NCBI GenBank assembly: GCA_963579925.1
Contig: CAUZJA010000138.1
Span: 1 to 7,742 of the forward strand
DNA: 7,742 nt
Reading direction: 5' to 3'
Source: UBA1151 sp963579925
Lineage (GTDB): Bacteria; Chloroflexota; Dehalococcoidia; Lucifugimonadales; Lucifugimonadaceae
The position numbers were made by a program, and so were the translations under genes. The notes under the pieces were generated by a model, which saw nothing but the letters and a program-made list of their open reading frames with translations, was not told where the DNA came from and searched no databases. How positions within the stretch are numbered: position 1 is the stretch's first letter; each line of letters starts with the position of its first letter. Below, one piece after another: positions 1-5,091 of this stretch.

Positions 1-29
1 CCAGGGAACAACCAGCAAACATCTTCACA

Positions 30-187
30 GTCATCCTGAGTGTAGGCCGCTCTGGGCCGGAGCCGAAGGATCTGGAGATGTCGAAGTTTGGGCAGGGTTG
101 ATGTCGCGTTATCGGTTGAATACACCGCCTTTTGGCTGTTGGATATTTCAGATCCTTCGATTCCGCTATCGCTGCACTCAGGATGAC
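30..187. repeat. Inverted repeat pair, small palindromic intergenic element
   Basis: The left arm at 30-73 begins GTCATCCTGAGTG and ends GAAGGATCT. The right arm at 150-187 begins AGATCCTTCGA and ends CACTCAGGATGAC, which is its reverse complement at both ends. The middles of the arms are diverged. From memory, sequences of the form 'GATCCTTCGACTCCGC...CTCAGGATGAC' are scattered in many copies through several environmental bacterial genomes, so this is probably two oppositely oriented copies of a dispersed element. The separation (76 bp) means the two could pair as a long hairpin. Confidence 0.6.
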
Positions 188-276
188 ATCGAGGGTTGGT
201 TTTCCCAACAAAAGTGGCGCGTTGAATTGGCCTTTCGGCATATTCTCTTCTCAAGTGCCTCCATGGCAGATGGTCG

Positions 277-311
277 AGGCATCCGCATGCACGCAATGCC
301 TGTGTTTTTTT
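277..311 (+). terminator. Possible intrinsic terminator, plus strand
   Basis: A 6-bp perfect stem AGGCAT (277-282) / ATGCCT (296-301) with a 13-nt loop is followed after three bases by seven T residues (305-311), then G and four more T. The short stem and long loop make it a weak candidate. It could end transcription entering from the left edge of the window, where no coding tail is evident. Confidence 0.3.
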
Positions 312-340
312 GTTTTCCACACGGAACTGTTGAAGACAGC

Positions 341-355
341 GCCGGGATCGCCGGC
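341..355. repeat. Small hairpin GCCGG-GATCG-CCGGC
   Basis: A perfect 5-bp GC stem with a 5-nt loop lies inside the gene-free region. There is no T-tract on either side, so it is not a terminator. It is one of several palindromes in the first kilobase. Confidence 0.4.
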
Positions 356-443
356 AACTCACCCTTTGGCGAGCGTTTGGCGTGGTGCGGGCCTTATTCT
401 TCTCCGATCACGCTGCGTGGCATTCGGGGATCGAGCCTCGTAA

Positions 444-463
444 GTGCGGGCGGAATGCCCGCA
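444..463. repeat. REP-like hairpin, TGCGGGC / GCCCGCA
   Basis: A perfect 7-bp stem (445-451 with 457-463) encloses a GGAAT loop. It is a diverged relative of the hairpin at 3232-3252 (GTGCGGGCT-GGA-AGCCCGCAC), sharing the GTGCGGGC arm and the GGA loop start. Two copies in one window support a dispersed intergenic palindrome family. Confidence 0.55.
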
Positions 464-655
464 GTACGATTGCGGCGTGCGGACGTGGTCCGTGTGGGTG
501 CATTTAGGTCCTATCGAGCGGTCGACCTTTGTCTGGTGGCGCGATCTATATACGGTCCGATTGGTTCCCGCACCATCGGAGAGACTAAGCCGATTCACAC
601 CCGAGTGAGTTACTTGCCACTTTTCGACCGGATAAGGATTTGCTTTCAATATCCC

Positions 656-668
656 CCGGTGGAACCGG
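656..668. repeat. Mini-hairpin CCGGT-GGA-ACCGG
   Basis: A perfect 5-bp stem has a GGA loop, the same loop as the REP-like hairpin at 3232-3252 and the first three loop bases of the one at 444-463. It may be a minimal or decayed member of that palindrome family, or coincidence. Confidence 0.3.
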
Positions 669-696
669 TCCCTGCACTCGTCTGGTGGCCCGTTAT

Positions 697-741
697 CTCG
701 ACTGATCGCTGAGATGTTTTATATCTCAGGGATCGATCGAG
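697..741. repeat. Long imperfect hairpin
   Basis: Arms 697-715 and 723-741 are reverse complements at 16 of 19 positions, including a perfect inner 7-bp stem CTGAGAT / ATCTCAG around a 7-nt AT-rich loop (GTTTTAT). No T-tract follows, so it is a poor intrinsic terminator on either strand. It could be an RNA structure, a palindromic element or a processing site. Confidence 0.5.
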
Positions 742-873
742 AACATTCTTCCAGGCCACTCAGCATTTAGACGAGTTGGGGATTGTTGTTCGTTGCGGAT
801 ACCCCGACCATCTGCCATGGAGGCACTTCTACGCGCAGACTCGGTGTCTGTGCTTCTGGGTAAAACGATTGGT

Positions 874-931
874 GTCCTACCGGCTGATTCGCACACTCCG
901 GTCAGCCGCCGAGGTGTGCGTTTGGTAGGAC
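874..931. repeat. Compound palindrome with alternative pairings
   Basis: Outer arms GTCCTACC (874-881) and GGTAGGAC (924-931) are perfect complements. Inside lies a second perfect stem CGCACAC (890-896) / GTGTGCG (914-920). A competing stem, GGCTGA (882-887) / TCAGCC (902-907), could form instead of the inner one. A separate small hairpin CAGAC-TCGGT-GTCTG sits just upstream at 836-850. Nested and mutually exclusive pairing of this kind is seen in attenuators, structured RNAs and small palindromic elements. No ORF with a recognisable leader peptide was found. Confidence 0.5.
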
Positions 932-971
932 TATCGGTAGCTTCTGATGGATGGTGGGTTTGGTCAATGGC

Positions 972-996
972 GGGATGGCGGAGGGTAGGGGTGGGG
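972..996 (+). other. G-quadruplex-like tract
   Basis: Four G-runs lie on the plus strand: GGG (972-974), GGG (983-985), GGGG (988-991) and GGGG (993-996), with loops of 8, 2 and 1 nt. They lie 4 bp beyond the stop codon of the minus-strand TPR gene, so the G-rich strand is the template for read-through transcription. Folding there could impede polymerase. No hairpin terminator for that gene is visible nearby. Confidence 0.4.
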
Positions 997-1000
997 TGAC

Positions 1001-1594
1001 TTAGTCGGCGTTGTCGGTACTATCGTCATGCCACGGCCGCCAGCCTTGCTCAAGGCGGTCGGCGTCGGAAGCGCGGTTGGTGGCGTGGTACGCGTCTGCG
1101 AGATTTTTGAGCGTAATAAGAGGGTGGGAATGCTCGGGGCTAAGTACTCGCTCCTGTATCTCTAGCGTCTTCTCGTGTGCCTCAATCGCCTGATCAGTTC
1201 TGCCTGCGTCCTGGTATGCGGCAGCAAGGTTGTTGCGGGATCCGAGCGTGTCGGGGTGCTCGGGGCCGAGTAACCGTTCCCGTATCTCTAGCGTCTTCTC
1301 GTGTGCTTCAATCGCCTCATCGGTTCTGCCTGCGTCCTGGTATGCGGCAGCAAGGTTGTTGCGGGATATTAGCGTGTCAGAATGCTCGGGGCCGAGTAAC
1401 CGTTCCCGTATCTTCAGCGTCTCCTCGTGAAGATTGATCGCCTCATCCGTCCGGCCGACAGACCGGTATGCAACAGCAAGGTTGCTGCGGGATCCTAGCG
1501 TGTCGGGATGCTCGGGGCCGAGTCGATCCGTAAACACGACTACTAATTCTTCATGTATCGTCAAATTATCGTGATAACGGCCGAGCGAACTCAT
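1001..1594 (-). CDS. Kinesin-light-chain-like TPR protein (C-terminal half of a split NB-ARC/TPR system)
   Basis: This 197-residue protein is almost entirely four 42-residue tetratricopeptide units (5-46, 47-88, 89-130, 131-172) of the TPR_10/TPR_12 kinesin-light-chain type. Each carries the GR.D.AI..HE.TL.I.ERLLGPEHPDTL..RNNLA.AY pattern. A short acidic tail (173-197) follows. Such arrays form a superhelical groove that binds protein or peptide ligands. No signal peptide or membrane helix is seen, so it is probably cytosolic. The start ATG overlaps the TGA of the upstream NB-ARC gene (ATGA), implying translational coupling. In related proteins the ATPase and TPRs are usually one chain, and the first unit here begins almost at the start codon. 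A frameshifted single gene is therefore a real alternative. The family call is firm; the partner or ligand is unknown. Confidence 0.88.
   Translation of the reverse strand: MSSLGRYHDNLTIHEELVVVFTDRLGPEHPDTLGSRSNLAVAYRSVGRTDEAINLHEETLKIRERLLGPEHSDTLISRNNLAAAYQDAGRTDEAIEAHEKTLEIRERLLGPEHPDTLGSRNNLAAAYQDAGRTDQAIEAHEKTLEIQERVLSPEHSHPLITLKNLADAYHATNRASDADRLEQGWRPWHDDSTDNAD
1079..1582 (-). repeat. 126-bp tandem repeats within the TPR gene
   Basis: Four 126-bp units (1582-1457, 1456-1331, 1330-1205, 1204-1079) encode the four TPR units. The middle units are very similar at the DNA level. A 45-base stretch starting GTTCTGCCTGCGTCC is identical at 1197-1241 and 1323-1367, exactly 126 bp apart, including synonymous positions. 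This suggests recent unit duplication or gene conversion, so copy number may vary between strains. Confidence 0.85.
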
Positions 1595-2826
1595 CCAGAT
1601 TCCTGTGTTACCAATGATCGGGACAAAAGATAGGGGGATCGAATCCGGGTGGCGGTCTCTGATCGCTGAATGATCGCCTCAGCGTGGGCGATCTCATCGC
1701 GTGTCACCTGGTGATCAGAAAATCCGATATCGACAATTCTGTCCGACATGCGTTCTATCGTAGTGATCAACGAAGCGAACTCGTCCAGCGAACGAATCGC
1801 GGCTAAGTTGAGGGAGTGGACTCTGACCTGCTGTGTCTCTCTGTCAATGTTGAGGATGGAACGGTGCGCGCAGTGTTGAAGGAATTCCGTTCTATCTTCA
1901 CCCGATGTTGCGGTGAGAGCGTCCTCTAGATCCAAAGGGATGGGGGCGTCGGCGAGGTAGCCAAGGTGGGCGAGTTGCTGTTGGGTGTCTGGCGGGAGGG
2001 ACTGGATGTTCCCTGTGAGGGCCTGGTAGACACCTTCATCTCGGTCGACGGTAAAGCCGATGGCGTCCTGGAATATCTTGAGCTTTAGTGGATCCGGGGA
2101 TTCCTCCAACCGCAGGAGAACCCCTGCTGGCTGCTCGTAGCATTCGCGAATCGGTTGCGCGACCGCTTCAATTGCCAGAGGGAGGCCGCCAACCGCTTCA
2201 ATAATTCCTTTGAATTCAGGCGTAGCGGCAGGGTTTCCAGACTTGCGGGCAAGGAGATCAACGCCATCATCGAGTTCAAGTGGCTTCACGTCCAATGCGG
2301 CGGCAATCGATATCGCTAACCCGGCGGCGGAAAGTTGAGAATCTCTCATGGTGAGGAGCAGCTTCCTACCTTCAAGGCGGCGGACGAGTTCTCCGACTTC
2401 TGGCATACCGGGTAGGTTGTCGAAGACGAGGAGATTTTCGGCGGGCAAGTTGGCTATGAGCAGGGCGATGTGAGATGCGAGTGCATCATCGTCAGGTGAG
2501 TCGGATTGCGGGATGTTGAAAAGGCCGGCGAGACTGGCGAGTGCGCGTGTGGGGCCTTCTGTCGCGTCGATCCAGATTCCGTTGAGCTTTTCGCGGATTG
2601 TGTACTCGGCAGCGAGCCTGGATTTGCCTGTGCTAGGACCGCCGGTGAGGATGAATGCCTGGTGATTGGCGAGGCCGTCTTTTATCTGCTGAAGGGCGTC
2701 GTCACGACCGACGAGATCATCGCCGATGGGCGCCGGGCGGCGCTCCCAGGATGTGCGGGCGGCGGTGTGATTGCTCTGGTGGCGAGCATTGGTACGACGT
2801 ATTTCGCCGCGTGGTTGAACAATCAA
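1591..2826 (-). CDS. STAND-family NB-ARC ATPase, 5' end uncertain
   Basis: The P-loop NTPase core carries the STAND/NB-ARC signatures in order: LVGR linker (38-41), Walker A GGPSTGKS (62-69), Walker B LLVFDNL (132-138), LLLTMRD with the sensor Arg (156-162), GLPLA (214-218), then a winged-helix-like region with a VHSL motif at 336-339 resembling the MHD His. Such proteins are nucleotide-driven switches that oligomerise when a C-terminal sensor detects ligand. Here the sensor would be the TPR protein starting at the overlapping ATGA. No effector domain precedes LVGR, although STAND proteins usually have one. The start given is a TTG with no visible Shine-Dalgarno. The frame stays open upstream to a stop at 2941-2943 without another common start, and residues 1-30 look non-domain. 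The gene may be 5'-truncated, or the N-terminus may be wrong. The overlap with the plus-strand gene at 2767-2826 is suspicious. Confidence 0.8.
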   Translation of the reverse strand: MIVQPRGEIRRTNARHQSNHTAARTSWERRPAPIGDDLVGRDDALQQIKDGLANHQAFILTGGPSTGKSRLAAEYTIREKLNGIWIDATEGPTRALASLAGLFNIPQSDSPDDDALASHIALLIANLPAENLLVFDNLPGMPEVGELVRRLEGRKLLLTMRDSQLSAAGLAISIAAALDVKPLELDDGVDLLARKSGNPAATPEFKGIIEAVGGLPLAIEAVAQPIRECYEQPAGVLLRLEESPDPLKLKIFQDAIGFTVDRDEGVYQALTGNIQSLPPDTQQQLAHLGYLADAPIPLDLEDALTATSGEDRTEFLQHCAHRSILNIDRETQQVRVHSLNLAAIRSLDEFASLITTIERMSDRIVDIGFSDHQVTRDEIAHAEAIIQRSETATRIRSPYLLSRSLVTQESG

Positions 2827-3120
2827 CGGAGAGCGGAGTCGATTCGGGTGGTTGTTTGCGCTGAGGTCGGGGCAATGAAGGACCGGGCCAAGCGTTACAT
2901 CGGCGGGGACGCGCAGGCGGCGAGTTCGTCTGTGCCTATGCTAACGACTGTTGCCGATGACCTGGGATTCCTGACGGGAGAGCAGGCGGTGGCGTATCGG
3001 ATGACCGTGACACTAGCGATGGAGTTTAAGGAGAACCCGACGGATGAGCGGGCAGATGCCTTACTGAAAGCGTGTGATCGGGCTCAAGAGGCGTTGGGCT
3101 GTCTGCCACACGGGCAATGA
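2767..3120 (+). CDS. Small membrane-anchored protein, uncharacterised
   Basis: A frame on the plus strand reads as a plausible complete small protein of 117 residues from a GTG start. An N-terminal hydrophobic helix (about residues 1-16, ending in FAAWLNNQRR) serves as membrane anchor, followed by a mainly helical soluble domain with an AEVGAMKDRA segment and a conserved-looking LGFLTGEQAVAYR stretch. This layout (one helix, an NNR-type positively charged flank, then a cytoplasmic helical domain) is familiar from uncharacterised bacterial small membrane proteins of about 120-200 residues. I cannot name the family. The same frame is open back to 2506, but that part is antisense to the ATPase core and is not protein-like. 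Only a weak ribosome-binding site precedes the GTG, so the true start could be 2779. Its first 60 bp overlap the ATPase 5' end head-to-head, so one of the two N-termini is probably misplaced. It converges on the NHL gene. Confidence 0.55.
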   Translation: MIALVASIGTTYFAAWLNNQRRAESIRVVVCAEVGAMKDRAKRYIGGDAQAASSSVPMLTTVADDLGFLTGEQAVAYRMTVTLAMEFKENPTDERADALLKACDRAQEALGCLPHGQ

Positions 3121-3144
3121 GTACGGGGCGCTGAAGAAGAACAG

Positions 3145-3180
3145 CCCCCTCACCCTAGCCCTCTCCCGGGGGGCGAGGGG
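3145..3180. repeat. REP-like palindrome (CCCTCACCCTAGCCCTCTCCC type)
   Basis: CCCTCTCCC (3159-3167) pairs with GGGCGAGGG (3171-3179) at 8 of 9 positions around a GGG loop, preceded by CCCCCTCACCCTAG. From memory, this is a widespread intergenic palindrome in many bacterial lineages. It sits between two convergent genes, where such elements often lie and where it could help end transcription from both sides. Confidence 0.65.
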
Positions 3181-3181
3181 A

Positions 3182-3200
3182 GTGCCTGCCGCACGGGCAC
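3182..3200. repeat. Small hairpin GTGCC / GGCAC
   Basis: A perfect 5-bp stem (3182-3186 with 3196-3200) follows the REP-like palindrome directly and probably belongs to the same composite intergenic element. Confidence 0.4.
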
Positions 3201-3231
3201 CGCGAGATAGGTATTTGTCGGGGTGGTGAAG

Positions 3232-3252
3232 GTGCGGGCTGGAAGCCCGCAC
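3232..3252. repeat. Perfect 9-bp hairpin GTGCGGGCT-GGA-AGCCCGCAC
   Basis: The stem at 3232-3240 / 3244-3252 is perfect, with a three-base GGA loop. It starts 14 bp past the stop codon of the minus-strand NHL gene, so it could act as its transcript-end structure, although no T-tract follows. It resembles the hairpin at 444-463 and looks like a dispersed intergenic repeat. Confidence 0.6.
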
Positions 3253-3266
3253 GACGGCCGATGCCC

Positions 3267-4130
3267 CTACAGCCGCTTGAACTTCTGGAGCCTCTGGCCT
3301 TCCAGGACTTCGCCTACGTAGAGGTCTCCGTGGGAGTCTGTCCAGATGCCGTGGGGGGCTATGAACATGCCCGGGTCGTGGGTTGGGAATCGGCCCCAGC
3401 GGGTGATTACGTTGCCGTGCAGGTCTGAGATGGAGATGCGATTGCGTAGCTCTGCGACGTAGGCGATGTCGTTGTTATCGACGTAGACGTCGGTTGGCTG
3501 GATGAAGTCTGGCCACGTTTCTACGTGCTTGGCGTCCAGATCGAACACCTGCACTCGGTGGTTCTCACGGTCGGCCACGTAGACAAGATCTTTGTGGATC
3601 CAGATGTTGTGCGGCAGGTTGAAGTCGCCGTCCCAGACACCGCCTTCTCGTTCGGTCTGACCCCATGACCACTTGTACTCGCCTTCAGCGGTGAACACGT
3701 GGACGCGGTTGTTGCCGTAGCCGTCGGAGATATAGAGATCGCCGTTCGACGCTACTGTCACGTCGGTTGGCTTGTTGAACGGCTCGTTCTCATGCGGCTC
3801 ATCGACCACACCCAGCGTGCGGATGTGCTCGCCAAATCGAGTGAAGTTCTTGACGGTGTGGTCTGAGGAGTCGGCCAGCCACAGGCTGCCGTCCTTGCCG
3901 AAGCACATTCCGTGGGCGCTTGGGAAGTGTCCTTCGCCAAACGAGCGCTGGAATTCGCCATCGCGGTTGAAGACAATGATGGGGTGCTCTGAGCGGTTGA
4001 ATACGTAGACATCGTCATTTTCGTCCACGGCGACGGCGCCAACCTGAGTAAAGACCCAGCCATCGGGCAGTTTCGCCCAGTCCTCGACGAGTTCGTACCT
4101 GAAATCTCCGCTACCTACGATTACCGCCAT
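3267..4130 (-). CDS. NHL-repeat six-bladed propeller, PAL-like (peptidyl-hydroxyglycine amidating lyase-like)
   Basis: This 287-residue protein has no signal peptide and six NHL blades (about 27-65, 69-107, 118-157, 170-206, 209-246, 256-287), each ending in a D.V.VF...G or similar strand. It matches the catalytic lyase half (PAL) of eukaryotic peptide-amidating enzyme in more than fold. His73 (AHGM), His174 (LPHN) and His260 (APHG) fall where rat PAL has its zinc ligands His585, His690 and His786. Arg46 (FNRS), Tyr138 (SDGYGNNR) and Arg188 (ADRENHR) fall where it has Arg533, Tyr654 and Arg706. It may therefore be an active metal lyase on an alpha-hydroxy-amide, with unknown substrate. The start ATG at 4130 is preferred over ATGs at 4142 and 4133 because GAGGG lies 5 nt upstream. 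The SDR gene is divergent, sharing the 161-bp gap. The alignment was made by eye from memory of PAL. Confidence 0.88.
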   Translation of the reverse strand: MAVIVGSGDFRYELVEDWAKLPDGWVFTQVGAVAVDENDDVYVFNRSEHPIIVFNRDGEFQRSFGEGHFPSAHGMCFGKDGSLWLADSSDHTVKNFTRFGEHIRTLGVVDEPHENEPFNKPTDVTVASNGDLYISDGYGNNRVHVFTAEGEYKWSWGQTEREGGVWDGDFNLPHNIWIHKDLVYVADRENHRVQVFDLDAKHVETWPDFIQPTDVYVDNNDIAYVAELRNRISISDLHGNVITRWGRFPTHDPGMFIAPHGIWTDSHGDLYVGEVLEGQRLQKFKRL

Positions 4131-4291
4131 CATAACCCTCATTTTTAGCTGTTAGGGATGAACATTCAGCGGCAGTCTAATCGCTAACCCGCCATAGCGC
4201 ACGGTTTCACCAGGGCCCACGGTTTCAAGTAGCGATGCACGGATTCGGCCTACGTGGAATAATCGGCACAACATTTAAAAGGGAGCTTCGC
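4131..4291. promoter_or_regulatory. Divergent promoter region with CACGGTTTCA direct repeats
   Basis: This gap separates the divergent NHL and SDR genes and must hold both promoters. CACGGTTTCA occurs at 4200-4209 and again at 4218-4227, and a diverged third copy (CACGGATTC) at 4238-4246. The spacings of 18 and 20 bp are close to two helical turns, which would place the copies on one face of the DNA, as for a regulator binding direct repeats. I cannot pick convincing -35/-10 pairs. On the plus side an AT-rich AATAAT (4257-4262) and TTTAAAA lie before GGGAG, the SDR ribosome-binding site (4281-4285). Confidence 0.4.
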
Positions 4292-5059
4292 ATGCAGTTG
4301 GACGATCAGGTAGCAATCATCACAGGCGGCAGTAAAGGCATTGGACGGGCGATCGCCGAGTCGTACGCGGCTGAGGGATGCGCAGTGGTCATAGCGGCGC
4401 GGACTCAGAGTGATATCGACGACGCGGTGAGCGCAATATCTTCTGCGGGCGGCAAGGCGCTTGGCGTGCAGTGTGATGTGTCTGATGAGGCGTCTGTGGC
4501 CAATCTGGTCGAGAAGACGCTGGCCGAGTTTGGGCGGCTGGATATTCTGGTGAACAACGCCGCCGCAATACACGGACCGATTCCGGCGGTAGAGCTGGAT
4601 CTGGAAACGTGGCGAACGGTCATAGACGTGAACCTCACGGGCTCGTTCATCTGCGCAAAGGCGGTACTACCTCTCATGTATGAGCAGGGCAGCGGCAAGC
4701 TGATCAATATCTCCAGCATTGGTGGTCGTCACGGTGGTTGGGGGCGCGCTGCGTACCGCACTACTAAGGCCGGCCTGATCAACCTGACGGAGACGCTGGC
4801 AGCGGAGGGCAAGGAGCACGGCGTGGACGTGAATTGCATCTGTCCTGGCGGCACGGACACAGAGATGGTGCGCATCGCTTCAGGCGGGAACGTCAATCCA
4901 GACTGGGTTGCGGCGGAAGAGATCGCCACGGTTGCGCTGTTCCTGGCTGGCCCCGGTGCTTCTGCCATAACCGGAGAGTCTATCGACGTGTTCGGGAAGA
5001 CGAATCCGCTGTTCGGCGGTCGGAATTTTGGAGAAGACACGGGTCACCGGGCGAAGTAA
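4292..5059 (+). CDS. Classical SDR-family oxidoreductase
   Basis: This 255-residue classical short-chain dehydrogenase/reductase is complete. The Rossmann fold carries the TGGSKGIG cofactor motif (11-18), CDV (61-63) that binds the adenine ring, and NNAA (88-91). The catalytic tetrad is complete: Asn114 (VNLTG), Ser141 or Ser142 (ISSIGG), Tyr155 and Lys159 (YRTTK). CPGGTDTEM (184-192) fits the family's PG motif. Arg37 after the second strand suggests NADP(H), though this is only a hint. The ATG at 4292 is chosen because GGGAG lies 6 nt upstream and the protein then starts at the usual distance from the glycine motif; an upstream in-frame ATG at 4235 adds only non-conserved residues. It belongs to the FabG-like group, but substrate and direction cannot be told. 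Its stop lies 16 bp from that of the convergent ligase gene, which suggests no shared transcript. Confidence 0.95.
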   Translation: MQLDDQVAIITGGSKGIGRAIAESYAAEGCAVVIAARTQSDIDDAVSAISSAGGKALGVQCDVSDEASVANLVEKTLAEFGRLDILVNNAAAIHGPIPAVELDLETWRTVIDVNLTGSFICAKAVLPLMYEQGSGKLINISSIGGRHGGWGRAAYRTTKAGLINLTETLAAEGKEHGVDVNCICPGGTDTEMVRIASGGNVNPDWVAAEEIATVALFLAGPGASAITGESIDVFGKTNPLFGGRNFGEDTGHRAK

Positions 5060-5091
5060 CAAGGTATTCCTGCAGCTACCCGCTCTTCGCC
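5050..5091. terminator. Possible bidirectional terminator between SDR and ligase genes
   Basis: GGCGAAG (5050-5056) pairs perfectly with CTTCGCC (5085-5091), spanning the stop codons of both convergent genes. GGTA / TACC lies inside (5063-5066, 5077-5080). The 28-nt span between the arms and the lack of T-tracts make it a weak candidate, and the arms are also coding sequence. The gap between the genes is only 16 bp (5060-5075). Confidence 0.25.

Larger units (their letters stand above)
1..1000. other. Gene-free, palindrome-rich region
   Basis: I see no credible protein gene in this kilobase. Open frames exist on both strands (for example about 98-712 plus and 359-649 minus), but they overlap one another. 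Their translations are rich in Cys, Arg, Trp and Ser without domain pattern, and they run straight through inverted repeats and a T-rich terminator-like site. The stretch holds an inverted repeat pair (30-73 with 150-187), hairpins at 341-355, 444-463, 656-668, 697-741 and 836-850, a compound palindrome at 874-931 and a G-tract cluster at 972-996. It reads as intergenic or decayed DNA colonised by small palindromic repeats, although a structured non-coding RNA cannot be excluded. Confidence 0.6.

Noticed and set aside
359..649. Minus-strand frame of 96 codons
   Set aside because: It overlaps the rejected plus-strand frame, its Arg/Thr-rich sequence has no recognisable fold, and it crosses the REP-like hairpin at 444-463.
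98..712. Plus-strand frame of 204 codons in the left region
   Set aside because: The translation has no domain pattern, is rich in Cys/Trp/Arg, runs through an inverted repeat, a hairpin and a T-tract, and has no ribosome-binding site. It is probably a chance frame through repeat DNA.
793..999. Plus-strand frame of 68 codons
   Set aside because: It runs through the compound palindrome and the G-tract, with low-complexity Gly/Trp/Arg content and no start signal.
1079..1582. Repeats at regular spacing suggestive of CRISPR
   Set aside because: The 126-bp period is in frame with TPR codons and units are contiguous with no unique spacers.
2506..2766. Upstream extension of the small membrane protein
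   Set aside because: This part is antisense to the NB-ARC core, including its Walker A region, and reads as Cys/Gly-rich non-protein sequence. Only the part from about 2767 onward looks real.
3061..3252. Minus-strand frame of 63 codons
   Set aside because: It is the translation of the REP-like palindromes (PLAPRERARVRG type), a common false gene.
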